A stretch of 64,000 nucleotides of DNA from positions 1 through 64,000 of the forward strand of contig CAZSBG010000005.1 of NCBI GenBank assembly GCA_964605145.1, given 5' to 3'. Positions 26,802 to 37,067 of this stretch are shown piece by piece. The stretch's first letter is position 1, and every line of letters begins with the position of its first letter. The notes under the pieces were generated by a model. The model saw only the letters and a list, made by a program, of their open reading frames with translations, searched no databases and was not told the origin of the DNA. This DNA comes from CAZSBG01 sp964605145. GTDB lineage: Bacteria; Zhuqueibacterota; Zhuqueibacteria; Thermofontimicrobiales; Thermofontimicrobiaceae. Both the position numbers and the translations under genes were made by a program.

Positions 26802-28094
26802 TTAACCGGCATGAAGATTCCAAGGATTGAAGCACAGCGCACCCACTGGTCGAATATTCAGCACCCGGGCGCTGTCTTCTCCAAAAACGGATTCAATCAT
26901 GCGAACATAAGCATCCACTGCATTCACTGGCAAAAAGACCTGAATGGTGCCGGCAAATCCGCCGCCATGTACGCGGCACGCCCCGGCATGTATTTGAGAC
27001 AAATATTTTTCAGTCAGAGCCAGGGCCAGTGAAACGCCCTGCTCACGCACATTTTTTGAGCTGTAAATATTTTGCAGCCATTTGAATGAAGAATTTCCGG
27101 ACTCGTTCACGAGATGCAGAAATCGATTGAATTCACCTTTTTCCAGTGCATCGACCTGATCTAACACTCTCGAATTGTCACCCAGAAAATGAATAGCCCG
27201 CAGCAGCGCCCGATCTCCAGTTTCTTCCCGAACCGCTGAAATTTTTCCCAGAAGGTCTTTCCATTCGATTTCCCGACACACGTTCGCTCCCAATATACTT
27301 GCCACGGATTTCATTTCTTCCGGCACCGCAGCGTAATCATCCGTTAAATCTGCGTGGCTGCCGCCGGTGTTCACAACCAGCAGCCGATAATTCTGCGCTG
27401 AAAAATCAAAATCCACCTTTTTCACCTGAGGATGCCGGGGCTCCTTAAAGTCAATCGCCAAAATACCACCTACCGCGCACGCCATTTGATCCATCAAGCC
27501 GCATGGTTTACCAAAATAAATATTTTCAGCGTACTGCCCAATGATGGCAATGATTTTTGGATCAATTTCATTTTCGTTGAATAAGGCGTTGAAAATCGTG
27601 CCGATCAGCACTTCAATGGAGGCCGAGGAACTCAATCCGGAACCGGGCAACACATCGCTGGTTACGCATGCATGGAATCCACCGACTTTGTACCCCTGCT
27701 GATTCAGGCGTGCGGCTATCCCCCGAATGAGAGCTGAAGTCGACCCTTTTTCCGATTCCATAACATTCAAATTTCCCAAATCAACTGAGAATGGTTCGTC
27801 GTAGCCCTCGGAATAGATTTCAACCCAGTTTGTTTGATTCCTGCCGGCGACGGCGATGGAATCGAGATTGACACTGGCAGCTAATACACGCCCAAGATTG
27901 TGATCCGTGTGATTTCCCCCGATTTCCGTTCTGCCGGGCGCACTGAACAATTGGATTTCATTCGTTTCAAAGAGTTCATGAAAATTCCTTACAAGTTTTT
28001 CATACCGGTGAGTTTGGTTCTCTCGTATCAAGGGATCGCTTCCGTAGATTTCTTCGAAAACAGGGCCGAGATTTTCAACGTTGAACATATTCAA
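26802..28094 (-). CDS. galK: Galactokinase
   Basis: This GHMP kinase phosphorylates galactose at C1 (first step of the Leloir pathway). The galactokinase signature appears as 'GRTEIGGNHTDH' (residues 54-65) instead of the more common GRVNLIGEHTDY, a variant I associate with anaerobes and FCB bacteria. The ATP loop is 'LPGSGLSSSAS', the catalytic aspartate lies in 'GLMDQMAC', and motif 3 is 'VHGGGFAGT'. Length (430) fits the variant subfamily. It lies 59 bases after the SGLT-type symporter gene on the same strand, which points to uptake and phosphorylation of galactose or a related sugar. No galT or galE is in the window. Confidence 0.93.
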   Translation of the reverse strand: MNMFNVENLGPVFEEIYGSDPLIRENQTHRYEKLVRNFHELFETNEIQLFSAPGRTEIGGNHTDHNLGRVLAASVNLDSIAVAGRNQTNWVEIYSEGYDEPFSVDLGNLNVMESEKGSTSALIRGIAARLNQQGYKVGGFHACVTSDVLPGSGLSSSASIEVLIGTIFNALFNENEIDPKIIAIIGQYAENIYFGKPCGLMDQMACAVGGILAIDFKEPRHPQVKKVDFDFSAQNYRLLVVNTGGSHADLTDDYAAVPEEMKSVASILGANVCREIEWKDLLGKISAVREETGDRALLRAIHFLGDNSRVLDQVDALEKGEFNRFLHLVNESGNSSFKWLQNIYSSKNVREQGVSLALALTEKYLSQIHAGACRVHGGGFAGTIQVFLPVNAVDAYVRMIESVFGEDSARVLNIRPVGALCFNPWNLHAG

Positions 28095-28153
28095 TCTCCA
28101 TAAAAATGTGCATCCGTTCCAGGTCGATTTTCATTATCCAGAAATTTCAAAGC

Positions 28154-30136
28154 TTACCAGAAAATTATGTAGAGTAAAATCGTTAATGCCACAACGCCGA
28201 ATCCATAAAATTTTGCGGTTTTGGATGTTGTGACATTCATTTTTTCGTTGACCGGGAGTTCAACCGGCTTTGACATCGGTCTGAGAAGTGTAATCGCCGT
28301 CAATACTGCAAGCACAATGAAAAAACACACAGCCATTCGATCCAAAAATGAAAGCGAGGAAAGCGACTGCAAAAAGCCTATTCCGGTCAATCCTCCCCAT
28401 TTGAGGATTCCGTAGAGAATAGGATTTAATATCAGACCGACTGTTCCTGCAAACCGTGGCGCCCGGTGCACCAGCAATCCAAACAGAAAAATCGCCAGGA
28501 CTCCCGGGGAAATAAATCCCTGGAATTCCTGGATGAATGTGAAAATTCCGCCGAATTTGGGATTGTCGAGTTTTGGTGCGATAAAAACAGCGATCAACAC
28601 AAAAATCAGTGTGCAAATTCTTCCGACAGTGACCAGTTCAAACTGAGTTGTCGATTTTTTGACCTTGTTGTAAATATCCATTGTGGCAATGGTGGAAGCT
28701 GAATTCAGCATGGATGCCAGCGAACTGACAACAGCGCCGAAAATAGCAGCCAGCACAAATCCAAGGATTCCGAACCCGACTGGCAGCAATCCTTTCAACA
28801 ATGTTGGAAAAGCGGCATCGTAATCGTATCCCACCAGTGTATTGGACATTTCAATGGATTGATCTGATGGGGATGTTTTATTTCTTGCCTTGGTCAATTG
28901 AATCAGTTTTGAATTTGTTTCGAACATCATTTGAGGGCTGGTGGTTGCTGTTGAATCCACTTGCCGGCCGAGTAAAGCTGCGTTGGCCATCAGCAATTCC
29001 TGAGAAATAATCGGCTGCAACTCGGCAAACGATTCTGTGAACACAAATATTTGCCTCTCTCCGCGTTCGAACTCTTCCAAAATATATTCATTTTTTACCG
29101 TTGCCTGAGAATGTAAATCGTCGCTGAAAAGATTATACGCGAGAATACCCGGAATGACCACCAAGAACGGAATGAGCAGTTTCAGAAATGCGGCAAATAC
29201 AACGCCTTTTTGACCTTCATCCAGAGATTTGGAACCAAGTGTGCGCTGCGTGATATATTGATTGAGTCCCCAGTAGAAAAAGTTCGGAATCCAGAGGCCG
29301 ACAACCAGAGCTGTCCAGGGAATTTCAGGATCGCTTGCCGGTTTTACCATGTGGAGCTTGCCCGCTGCCCAATCGCCGGCATTCAGCGCTTTCAAGCGAG
29401 CCAGCGGCCCCATATCTTTCAAAACATCAGGATTAACCGTGGATGTTGCGGTTGCAGCCAACTTTTCAGGATCAGCCAATCCCAGCGCTCGCATGGCAAA
29501 ATAAGCAATGACAACACCGCCCAAAATCAATGCCGCGCCCTGAATCAGATCGGCCCAGGCGCATGCTTTTAATCCACCGACAAAAACATAGATCGCAGCC
29601 AGGGAGCCAATGATCCAGCACCCCACCGTGATGTTACCCAGGTCCAATCCCAACAGCGTTTTTCCCTGAAAAAAGACGCAAATGACTTTTGCCCCGGAAT
29701 AGATGACCGACGCGGTTGGCACGCCAACTAAAATGATCATGGTGGTAATGGCCATAATTGTTCGGGCGAAGGTATTGTATCGGTATTCGAGGAATTCCGG
29801 TATGGTAAAAATACCGCATTTTAAGAATTTGGGGAGGAATAAAAATGCCACAAACACAAGCGTAATTGCAGCCATCCATTCGTAACTTGCAATGGCCATA
29901 CCCAGCCAATCCGCCGCCTTGCCGGACATGCCCACGAACTGTTCAGTTGAAATATTGGCGGCGATCAGCGAAAAACCGATCAACCACCAGGTCAGGCCGC
30001 GTCCAGCCAGGAAGTAGTCCTGAGCGCCATGTTCGCTGTGCGTTGATTCACCTTTGCTTTTCCAGAGACCAATCGTGATGACAGATATGACGAAAACAAT
30101 AAAAACGAGAACATCTGATACGCCAATAATTTCCAT
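28154..30136 (-). CDS. Sodium:solute symporter, SGLT type
   Basis: This is a member of the SSS family with about 13-14 membrane helices. The signature is readable: 'DYFLAGRGLTWWLIGFSLI', then 'AANISTEQFVGMSG' and 'WLGMAIASYEW', the sugar-transport (SglT) subfamily pattern. The start is set at ATG 30136 because 'caggaaa' precedes it by seven bases; a further in-frame ATG upstream at 30181 has no ribosome site. A hydrophilic loop of about 120 residues between helices ('FSDDLHSQATVKNEY') is larger than usual. As first gene of the minus-strand unit with galK, it probably imports galactose with Na+. Confidence 0.92.
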   Translation of the reverse strand: MEIIGVSDVLVFIVFVISVITIGLWKSKGESTHSEHGAQDYFLAGRGLTWWLIGFSLIAANISTEQFVGMSGKAADWLGMAIASYEWMAAITLVFVAFLFLPKFLKCGIFTIPEFLEYRYNTFARTIMAITTMIILVGVPTASVIYSGAKVICVFFQGKTLLGLDLGNITVGCWIIGSLAAIYVFVGGLKACAWADLIQGAALILGGVVIAYFAMRALGLADPEKLAATATSTVNPDVLKDMGPLARLKALNAGDWAAGKLHMVKPASDPEIPWTALVVGLWIPNFFYWGLNQYITQRTLGSKSLDEGQKGVVFAAFLKLLIPFLVVIPGILAYNLFSDDLHSQATVKNEYILEEFERGERQIFVFTESFAELQPIISQELLMANAALLGRQVDSTATTSPQMMFETNSKLIQLTKARNKTSPSDQSIEMSNTLVGYDYDAAFPTLLKGLLPVGFGILGFVLAAIFGAVVSSLASMLNSASTIATMDIYNKVKKSTTQFELVTVGRICTLIFVLIAVFIAPKLDNPKFGGIFTFIQEFQGFISPGVLAIFLFGLLVHRAPRFAGTVGLILNPILYGILKWGGLTGIGFLQSLSSLSFLDRMAVCFFIVLAVLTAITLLRPMSKPVELPVNEKMNVTTSKTAKFYGFGVVALTILLYIIFW

Positions 30137-30181
30137 AGTTTTTTCCTGTGTTTGATCTGATAATTCTAATGAGATATCCAA

Positions 30182-30908
30182 ACCAGTTTTAACATGTATT
30201 AACGGTGGAATAGTATTTTCACAAACGAATCAGAGAGAGATATTGAGAGGGATTTGCTTTTTCAATCGAAAATTTCAGAGTATCATTGCTGAAAATAAAG
30301 TTTTTTGCATGATATATGATTGTATTTACGTAATTGACATTCAGGTAATTTTGGTTTTTCAAACGGGTAGAGTTAATCATAATCATTTTAACCATAAAAA
30401 TCAAGATAAATATGCTATCAACTTCATTTTGACTTTGAGAACATCGACGGCGCATTAAAACAACTCAGCCGTGAAAAGTCAGTAGCAAAAAGAACTGAAA
30501 TGCCCGTTCTGTTTTTCAATCTGACAGAGTAGCTATATCATCAAAGGGGATTTTGCAGAAAACAGAAAATCATTCTTTTGAAGGCAGCAGATAATTTTGG
30601 AGTATTAATTTTTTCAATAATATATCTATTGACTTTTTGAATTAATTATATTATAATTAGTCTATAATTTTCAGGACGAACGCGGCCGGATGTTTTAAAA
30701 AATAGAGAGGCAATTAAAAAGGGCTCAAGCATTTAATTTAATATGACTTGGAGTTCCTTATAAACCTTTACCCAATTCCAATTTTAGTGAACATCCGACC
30801 TGTTCAAAAATTTTCGTAATTATTAAGTAAGGAGCGATTATGCTTATGTCCATTAACTTATGTAAAAAGGAGGTGGGATAATACAGAGTCGGAGCTCTGT
30901 ATGACATT
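30182..30908. other. Divergent intergenic region of about 730 bases
   Basis: It separates the minus-strand symporter unit from maeB. It contains a near-consensus plus-strand promoter (30629-30657) and the maeB leader. Both genes must have promoters here; for the minus strand I see only AT-rich sequence. No reading frame is convincing. Confidence 0.6.
30629..30657 (+). promoter_or_regulatory. Sigma-70-type promoter of maeB
   Basis: TTGACT (30629-30634), a 17-base spacer and TATAAT (30652-30657) match the vegetative consensus with one mismatch. The leader to the maeB ATG would be about 245 bases, long enough for regulation. Confidence 0.65.
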
Positions 30909-30911
30909 ATG
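30869..30911 (+). promoter_or_regulatory. maeB ribosome site separated from the start by a hairpin
   Basis: The only strong ribosome site is GGAGGTG (30869-30875), 33 bases before ATG 30909. Between them is a 6-bp hairpin, ACAGAG (30883-30888) with CTCTGT (30895-30900). Upstream in-frame codons reach a TAA at 30879 without a better start. Folding of the hairpin would bring the site closer to the ATG. Confidence 0.45.
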
Positions 30912-33155
30912 AATTTTGATGAACTCGCACTCGAATACCACTCACGTGGTCGGAAAGGAAAAGTTGAAGTTATTCCTTCCAAACCGTGCGCTACCCAGCG
31001 CGACCTTTCTATGGCTTATACACCGGGTGTAGCCGAACCCTGTCGTAGAATTGAAAAAAATGCTGAAGATGCATATTCCTACACTGCAAAAGGGAACCTT
31101 GTTGCGGTTGTTTCCAATGGCACGGCTGTCCTGGGTCTTGGAAATATCGGTGCGCTTGCCGGCAAACCGGTGATGGAAGGGAAAGGCGTATTGTTCAAAC
31201 GATTTGCTGACATCGATGTGTTTGATATCGAATTGAAAACCGAAGATCCTGATGAGGTGATTAAAGCTGTTCAATTAATGGAACCGACTTTTGGCGGCGT
31301 GAACCTGGAAGATATCAAAGCTCCTGAATGTTTTTATATTGAAGAAACACTTAAAAAGACAACCAACATTCCGATTTTTCACGATGACCAGCATGGAACA
31401 GCCATTATTTCCGGCGCGGCCCTTGTAAATGCGCTGGAAATTGTGAATAAGAAAATCGATGAAGTGATCATTGTGGTGAACGGCGCCGGCGCTGCCGGAA
31501 TCGCTTGCGCGAACCTGTATGTCGCTCTTGGCGCTAAAGTTGAAAATATTATTATGGCAGATTCCAAAGGCGTGATTTACAAAGGACGAACCGCCGGCAT
31601 GAATCCCTATAAAGAGAAATATGCCAGCGACACCAAAGCGCGCACCCTGGAAGAAGCCATGAAGGGATCGGATGTGTTCTGCGGCGTTTCGATAAAAGAC
31701 TGTGTCACCCAGGAAATGGTTCGGTCTATGGCGGATAACCCAATTATTTTTGCCATGGCCAATCCTGATCCGGAGATCACGTACGAGGACGCCAAAGCCG
31801 CTCGTTCCGATGTTATTATGGCGACCGGCCGCTCGGATTATCCAAATCAGGTGAATAATGTGCTCGGATTCCCGTTTATTTTCCGCGGCGCGCTGGACGT
31901 AAGAGCAAGCGCCATTAACGATGAAATGAAAATTGCAGCATCTCATGCGCTTGCCGATCTGGCCAAAGAGGACGTGCCTGATTCTGTGTGCAAGGCATAC
32001 GGTGTGGAGCGCCTCTCTTTTGGTCCGGAATACATTATTCCAAAACCATTCGATCCGCGCGTATTATTATGGGAAGCCCCGGCGGTTGCAAAGGCCGCGA
32101 TGGAAACCGGCGTTGCAAAAATACAGGTTGATATTGACGAATACAAAGAGCAGTTGGAAGCCCGCCTCGGTAAATCCCGGGAAATGATGCGCATTATGAT
32201 CCACAAAGCGCAGAAAAGCCCCAAAAAAGTGGTTTACCCGGAAGGCGAAAACGACAAAATCTTGCGCGCTGCCTACATCGTTAAACAGGAGAATATTGCC
32301 ACACCTGTGCTGTTGGGTCGAGAAGAAATAATCAAAGCCAGGATAAAGGCATTGCAGCTCGATTTGAATGATGTTGAAATCATCAATCCGGAAAAATCTC
32401 CCCAATACGATGCCTATTGCGATGAGCTATTTAAATTGCGGCAGCGCAAAGGACTCACCATGTCTGACGTGCAGAAATTCATGACACAAACCCGAATTTT
32501 TGCTCCCATGATGGTCGAGATGGGCGACGCCGACGCTGTGATTGCCGGCATCACCATGAATTACCCGGCAACCATTCGGCCGGCTTTGCAAATTATTGGC
32601 AAACGCCCGGACGTGACCCGCGTGGCAGGGATGTTCATTCTGGTTTTCAAGAGCCACATTGTGTGTTGCGCCGATACCACTGTGAATATCGATCCCAATG
32701 CACAGGAATTGGCCGACATTGCATTACTCACCGCCGAGACCGTGAAACGATTCGACATCAACCCCCGAATCGCCATGTTGTCTTTTTCCAATTTCGGAAG
32801 CGTGGAACATCCCATGTCGCTTAAGGTGAAAGAAGCCACAGAAATTGTGAAAGAAAAAGATCCATCTCTCATGGTCGATGGTGAAATGCAGGCAGATACG
32901 GCTGTCTTTAAAGAGATCAGAGATGAAGCCTATCCGTTCTCATCGCTGGAAACTGAAGCCAATGTGCTCATCTTCCCAAACCTGGATGCAGGAAACATTG
33001 CCTATAAATTGCTCATGCGTCTGGGAAATGCAGAAGCCATTGGTCCCATCCTGATGGGAATGAAAAAGACCGTCCATGTGCTGCAACGCGGATGTGAAGT
33101 CAATGATGTTGTAAATATGACTGCCATCGCTGTTGTTGAAGCGCAAGACAGCTAA
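30909..33155 (+). CDS. maeB: NADP-dependent malic enzyme, MaeB type
   Basis: This 748-residue protein is a fusion of malic enzyme (about 1-430) and a phosphotransacetylase-like domain (about 435-748), the diagnostic MaeB architecture. It oxidatively decarboxylates malate to pyruvate. The malic part shows 'YTPGVAEPC', 'FHDDQHGTAIISGAAL' (metal and substrate region) and the dinucleotide loop 'NGAGAAGIACANLY'. The PTA-like part shows 'VVYPEGENDKILRAA' and 'DADAVIAGITMNYPATIRP' and usually acts as an acetyl-CoA-sensing regulatory domain rather than an enzyme. It is monocistronic, with a consensus promoter and its own terminator. Confidence 0.95.
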   Translation: MNFDELALEYHSRGRKGKVEVIPSKPCATQRDLSMAYTPGVAEPCRRIEKNAEDAYSYTAKGNLVAVVSNGTAVLGLGNIGALAGKPVMEGKGVLFKRFADIDVFDIELKTEDPDEVIKAVQLMEPTFGGVNLEDIKAPECFYIEETLKKTTNIPIFHDDQHGTAIISGAALVNALEIVNKKIDEVIIVVNGAGAAGIACANLYVALGAKVENIIMADSKGVIYKGRTAGMNPYKEKYASDTKARTLEEAMKGSDVFCGVSIKDCVTQEMVRSMADNPIIFAMANPDPEITYEDAKAARSDVIMATGRSDYPNQVNNVLGFPFIFRGALDVRASAINDEMKIAASHALADLAKEDVPDSVCKAYGVERLSFGPEYIIPKPFDPRVLLWEAPAVAKAAMETGVAKIQVDIDEYKEQLEARLGKSREMMRIMIHKAQKSPKKVVYPEGENDKILRAAYIVKQENIATPVLLGREEIIKARIKALQLDLNDVEIINPEKSPQYDAYCDELFKLRQRKGLTMSDVQKFMTQTRIFAPMMVEMGDADAVIAGITMNYPATIRPALQIIGKRPDVTRVAGMFILVFKSHIVCCADTTVNIDPNAQELADIALLTAETVKRFDINPRIAMLSFSNFGSVEHPMSLKVKEATEIVKEKDPSLMVDGEMQADTAVFKEIRDEAYPFSSLETEANVLIFPNLDAGNIAYKLLMRLGNAEAIGPILMGMKKTVHVLQRGCEVNDVVNMTAIAVVEAQDS

Positions 33156-33185
33156 CAGTTCATCTATTTTTTACAAGAGAATTAA

Positions 33186-33217
33186 AGCCCTGATTCCGAA
33201 TTGGATCGGGGCTTTTT
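33186..33217 (+). terminator. maeB terminator
   Basis: An 11-bp stem with two wobbles (AGCCCTGATTC, 33186-33196, and GGATCGGGGCT, 33203-33213) is followed by TTTTT. Confidence 0.8.
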
Positions 33218-33494
33218 CTTTCAGAATGCTTCGAACTATCATGTAACTCAAATTGTTTCCAATGAATGTAAAATCTCTATGAATTTTATAGCCTGCTTTC
33301 CGAACGAGTGTAGCAAGCATCTGTCTTAAATAAAGTGATAATTTTACGACGAATATATACTGATCTATAAAATGCTCAGGAATAAATTACTTTTTCCTTG
33401 ATTTTTAGATAAATTTTTATTACCATTTTGGGTCTGTTTATTTCATATTTTTTTTAGCCTTAGTTCTTTTCGGTCGGTCATTTTACAGCTTTGC
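33218..33494. other. Intergenic region before the propeller gene
   Basis: AT-rich sequence after the maeB terminator; no frame or clear promoter consensus seen. Confidence 0.4.
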
Positions 33495-33497
33495 TTG

Positions 33498-36400
33498 ATG
33501 AAATTTACCCTGAATAGCCCTTGTAACGTTCTCTTTATTTTTATTCGAAACTTACTTCCCGGTTTCATGGGCGGTCTATTTCTTTTTATTTCTGCCAACT
33601 GTGCAGAAAACTCCATCTCCAATCCCGCTCTTTGGTCCCATTTTTCAACCAACAATGGACTGCCAACAAATCAAATCCGACACGTGCTGGAAGACAATAA
33701 CGGGAATTTGCTGGTTATAACCGTGAACGATGGCATTTATCGTTATGACGGTCTGCAGTTCACTCCGCTGAAAATCAACGAAAAACTTCCTTCATTATTC
33801 ATCCAAAAAGTTATCAAGGACGAACATGGAAGACTTTGGATTGCGATTAATTACGAAGGCATCTGGATATATGATTTCGAATCGCTTTATCCATTCGAAT
33901 TCAATTCGGCCTTCCGAAAAGAACATTTTACCTCCCTGTTCATAGATCGAAGCGAACGAATCTGGATTGACGTCAACCAGGTTGGGTTATTTCGATATGA
34001 CGGTAAAGAATGCCTCAATCTCACAGAAAAATATGATTTGCTTCGGGATGATATCCTCCAAATTTTCCAAATCGATGATCAGCGCTATCATTTCTTTTAT
34101 GCACGCTCCGGCGTTTTCCAATTTAATGAACAAGATCAAAATTCTCTGACTCCAATTCTCAAAAACGATCAATCAATTCTAAGCTATTTTTTGAGCAATG
34201 ATGGCAAATATTCACTCATTCTCATGAACAATAAAATTATACGTCTTCCAGAACGCCGGACAGTTTTTCAATCAGAACGAAACTTTCCCGGCGGTTACTA
34301 TTTCGACTTTTTCATGGAGGATTTGCAGGGCAGGATCTGGTTTTTTAATGATGAGTCGATTTATTGCATGGAAAATAATGATCTTCACAATTTTTCAATC
34401 GTGAATACTGAACGCGGCGCCATGTTCCAGGACAGGTTTAAAAATATCTGGTTTGCCACTTCAACCGGCATTTATAAATACATCAATCCACAAATCAGTT
34501 CCTATTCAATACCTTCATCGGGAAAAAATGCCTCGCTCTATGAAATTCTAAATAATAATTTGATTTTCGAAGACAAATCAGGCAAAGTCTGGTTCAGCTA
34601 TGGCACAAATCAAATTTATAATTTTGATGGTCAGAAAAACTCGCGACTTATTTGGCCAGACAGCCTGAAAAATATCAAGGCGACGGACATCGCCCAGGAT
34701 TACGATGAAAATTTCTGGTTCGCCACGCTGGGGAATGGCATTCTTCGCTGGGACGGAGAAAAATTCGACAGGCCAATTCCGGAACTCGAATTTCCGGCGA
34801 AGTGCATCTCCACTATTTGCGTCGACTCAAAAAACCGGCTTTGGATCGGCGAGCACTCGTATCTCATGCATTTGAATAATCCCAAATCTCCGCTCATTGA
34901 ATTTTCTAAATTCACCGAGCATCGTTCGTTCTCACCTGAAGTTATCGTCACTTCCCAGCTTGTGGACGAAGCCAATACAGTCTGGTTTGGCACCAGATCG
35001 AGCACATTGTTCAAATCAGAGAATTCACAATTCACCAAAAATCCATGGCTTCAATTTACCGGATCCTATTATTACAACATCCAAAATCTCCACTTATTGA
35101 ATAATGAACTCTGGGGCAATCTGCTTCGCGGCATATTTAAATTTGACATTCCAAAAAACAAGATTAACATTCTCGGATATTCGAATCAAATTCCTGAATT
35201 CCAGGAATCCATGCCCGCAGATCAGTTTGAATGGGTTGTCAGCGATTTTTTCTATAATACCAATAGCTTTTATTTAAAGAATTCAAACAAGAAATATAAA
35301 AAGTTAATCGGAAAAAATCTATACAATATTTCAGCGACAATCAAAGATCCCAATCATGGAAAGTGGATAGGCAGCTACAGCGTTGGTTTGTTTTTCGTCG
35401 ACGAAGACACGCTCATTCACTACAATCACACCTCGGGGATGCCTTCTCATAAAATTTCTTCACTGTATCGAAATAAAAATGGCGAACTATTTGTCGGCAC
35501 TCTGGATTATGGCATGTTCAAATGGAAAAATGGAACATTCTACCAGGACGATCGGATGCGAACTGTGGGGCGTTCCATTTCTTTGTTTTATGAAGATCGG
35601 GCTGGAAGATTTTGGGTTGGCACTCTGAACAATGGACTGGTGCAGCTTGGAGAAAATGAAGTCATTGTTTACAGTGAAAATCTGCCCCATCCGTCCATCT
35701 GGGGAATTGGCGAGAGTCGTGATAACCGAATGTACGTGTGCCTTCGCAATGCGGATTACGCGCGATTGGTTGGAGAACACTTCGAATTCCTGCCCAGGGA
35801 GTCCATTCTGACAGATGCCCACTTGAGAGAAGCGTTCAAGGGAAAATCGATAAATTTCAGGGACTTTTTCCTGGAACATGACAAGTTGATTAGCCCTGGT
35901 CTGGCTTGCTGGGATGGAAACACATTAACGCGGTATTCGGTAGACCAGGGACTGCCGGGTCATGAAATCGTCGACATCGCCGAAACGCTTGATGGCAAAT
36001 TATGGGTTGCCACCTACAACACAGGCATCGCAGTTTTGGAGGACGACATTTTTAAACCGGTTACCCATCCGGCCATGGAAAAAATTTCAAACCTGCTTTC
36101 ATTCTACCCAGGCAACGATAGTTCACTCTGGGTGCTTTCATTGGATGAAGGAATCGCGTTTTTGAAAGGCGATTCTTGCTCGCATTGGGGCAGCGATTCG
36201 AAAGTAATTAGCAGCAATATAAAAGGATTGAGCTTCGATTCTTCCGGTCAGCCAATTCTCGCTTCGAATCGCGGTTTGAATTATTTTGAGGACGGCACCC
36301 TTTATGCTTTCCCTGAAATTGATTTTCACGGTGAAGCGGACAATGCTTTCTCTCCCAATTTTCTATGTGACGATAACAGGTTCGTTCGGCTGCTTAAACG

Positions 36401-36644
36401 ATACGTGTGTTTCCTGGAGGAAAATGGTGAAATGGCGATCGGCAACTTTTCAACCGGCAATCCAACGCGTAATTACATGGAAATTGTGGGTGATTGGCAT
36501 CTGAATCACCGCAGTGCGGATAAGATAATTACACTGGCCAGGGCATGCGGTGTCGATCCGAAAGACATCCGCGTCGGTCAGGAGCCTGAAGGCGTGAATC
36601 TTTTTCTGCATATCAAAAGCGGCCCGGAATTTATTGGAATGTAA
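33498..36644 (+). CDS. Sensor-type beta-propeller protein with a methyltransferase C-terminal remnant
   Basis: An N-terminal hydrophobic segment ends in a possible lipobox 'FISANC', suggesting export. About 900 residues follow with many Reg_prop repeats ('NDGIYRYDGLQF', 'GRLWIAINYEGIWIY', 'GKLWVATYNTGIAVL'), the two-bladed propeller normally found outside hybrid histidine kinases. No kinase or transmembrane segment follows. Instead the last 85 residues ('GEMAIGNFSTGNPTRNYME', 'DWHLNHRS', 'EPEGVNLFLHI') match the end of a cytosolic class I SAM methyltransferase without its SAM-binding part. The fusion makes no topological sense, so a deletion probably joined two genes. ATG 33498 is preferred to TTG 33495. 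Confidence 0.7.
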   Translation: MKFTLNSPCNVLFIFIRNLLPGFMGGLFLFISANCAENSISNPALWSHFSTNNGLPTNQIRHVLEDNNGNLLVITVNDGIYRYDGLQFTPLKINEKLPSLFIQKVIKDEHGRLWIAINYEGIWIYDFESLYPFEFNSAFRKEHFTSLFIDRSERIWIDVNQVGLFRYDGKECLNLTEKYDLLRDDILQIFQIDDQRYHFFYARSGVFQFNEQDQNSLTPILKNDQSILSYFLSNDGKYSLILMNNKIIRLPERRTVFQSERNFPGGYYFDFFMEDLQGRIWFFNDESIYCMENNDLHNFSIVNTERGAMFQDRFKNIWFATSTGIYKYINPQISSYSIPSSGKNASLYEILNNNLIFEDKSGKVWFSYGTNQIYNFDGQKNSRLIWPDSLKNIKATDIAQDYDENFWFATLGNGILRWDGEKFDRPIPELEFPAKCISTICVDSKNRLWIGEHSYLMHLNNPKSPLIEFSKFTEHRSFSPEVIVTSQLVDEANTVWFGTRSSTLFKSENSQFTKNPWLQFTGSYYYNIQNLHLLNNELWGNLLRGIFKFDIPKNKINILGYSNQIPEFQESMPADQFEWVVSDFFYNTNSFYLKNSNKKYKKLIGKNLYNISATIKDPNHGKWIGSYSVGLFFVDEDTLIHYNHTSGMPSHKISSLYRNKNGELFVGTLDYGMFKWKNGTFYQDDRMRTVGRSISLFYEDRAGRFWVGTLNNGLVQLGENEVIVYSENLPHPSIWGIGESRDNRMYVCLRNADYARLVGEHFEFLPRESILTDAHLREAFKGKSINFRDFFLEHDKLISPGLACWDGNTLTRYSVDQGLPGHEIVDIAETLDGKLWVATYNTGIAVLEDDIFKPVTHPAMEKISNLLSFYPGNDSSLWVLSLDEGIAFLKGDSCSHWGSDSKVISSNIKGLSFDSSGQPILASNRGLNYFEDGTLYAFPEIDFHGEADNAFSPNFLCDDNRFVRLLKRYVCFLEENGEMAIGNFSTGNPTRNYMEIVGDWHLNHRSADKIITLARACGVDPKDIRVGQEPEGVNLFLHIKSGPEFIGM

Positions 36645-37067
36645 TTCGGATTAAAATGAAATTTATTTTAAGCATGGACGTGAATAAATTCATCGAGGAC
36701 ACAACTATTCATTGTTATGATCAGGCGGAGTAATTAATGGGTTTCTTCAAAATTTTTCTATGTAAAAAACAGAAATCTCTCGAAAAGTTAATTACGCTGA
36801 AAACAATCAATAAAACTGAAATACGGTGAAGTGGCTGGTATTGTTTTTCATCTTAGCCAGCAATATATGGAATTTCGGTCGTATGATCTGGACACCATCT
36901 GAAAAAGAAATTCCCCACACGCAAATAAGGTATTACAGCCTGTACGATGATTCGAATCCATACTACAACAAAATTCAGATCGCCTGGCTGGCAACCGATT
37001 TATCGCCCATGGATGAGGCGTTGTTGTAAAGGAACTCCAATCAATATATTTTCAATGGAGAACCTGA
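36645..37067. other. 423-base spacer with one doubtful short frame
   Basis: A GTG-started frame at 36826-37029 (67 residues, hydrophobic first 20 residues: 'KWLVLFFILASNIW') could be a small exported peptide or the remnant of a larger gene. No ribosome site is visible, so I do not count it as a gene. The next gene has its own site. Confidence 0.35.

Noticed and set aside
31275..31946. Long minus-strand frame of 223 codons
   Set aside because: It lies wholly within maeB on the opposite strand and shows no family features; a shadow of codon bias.
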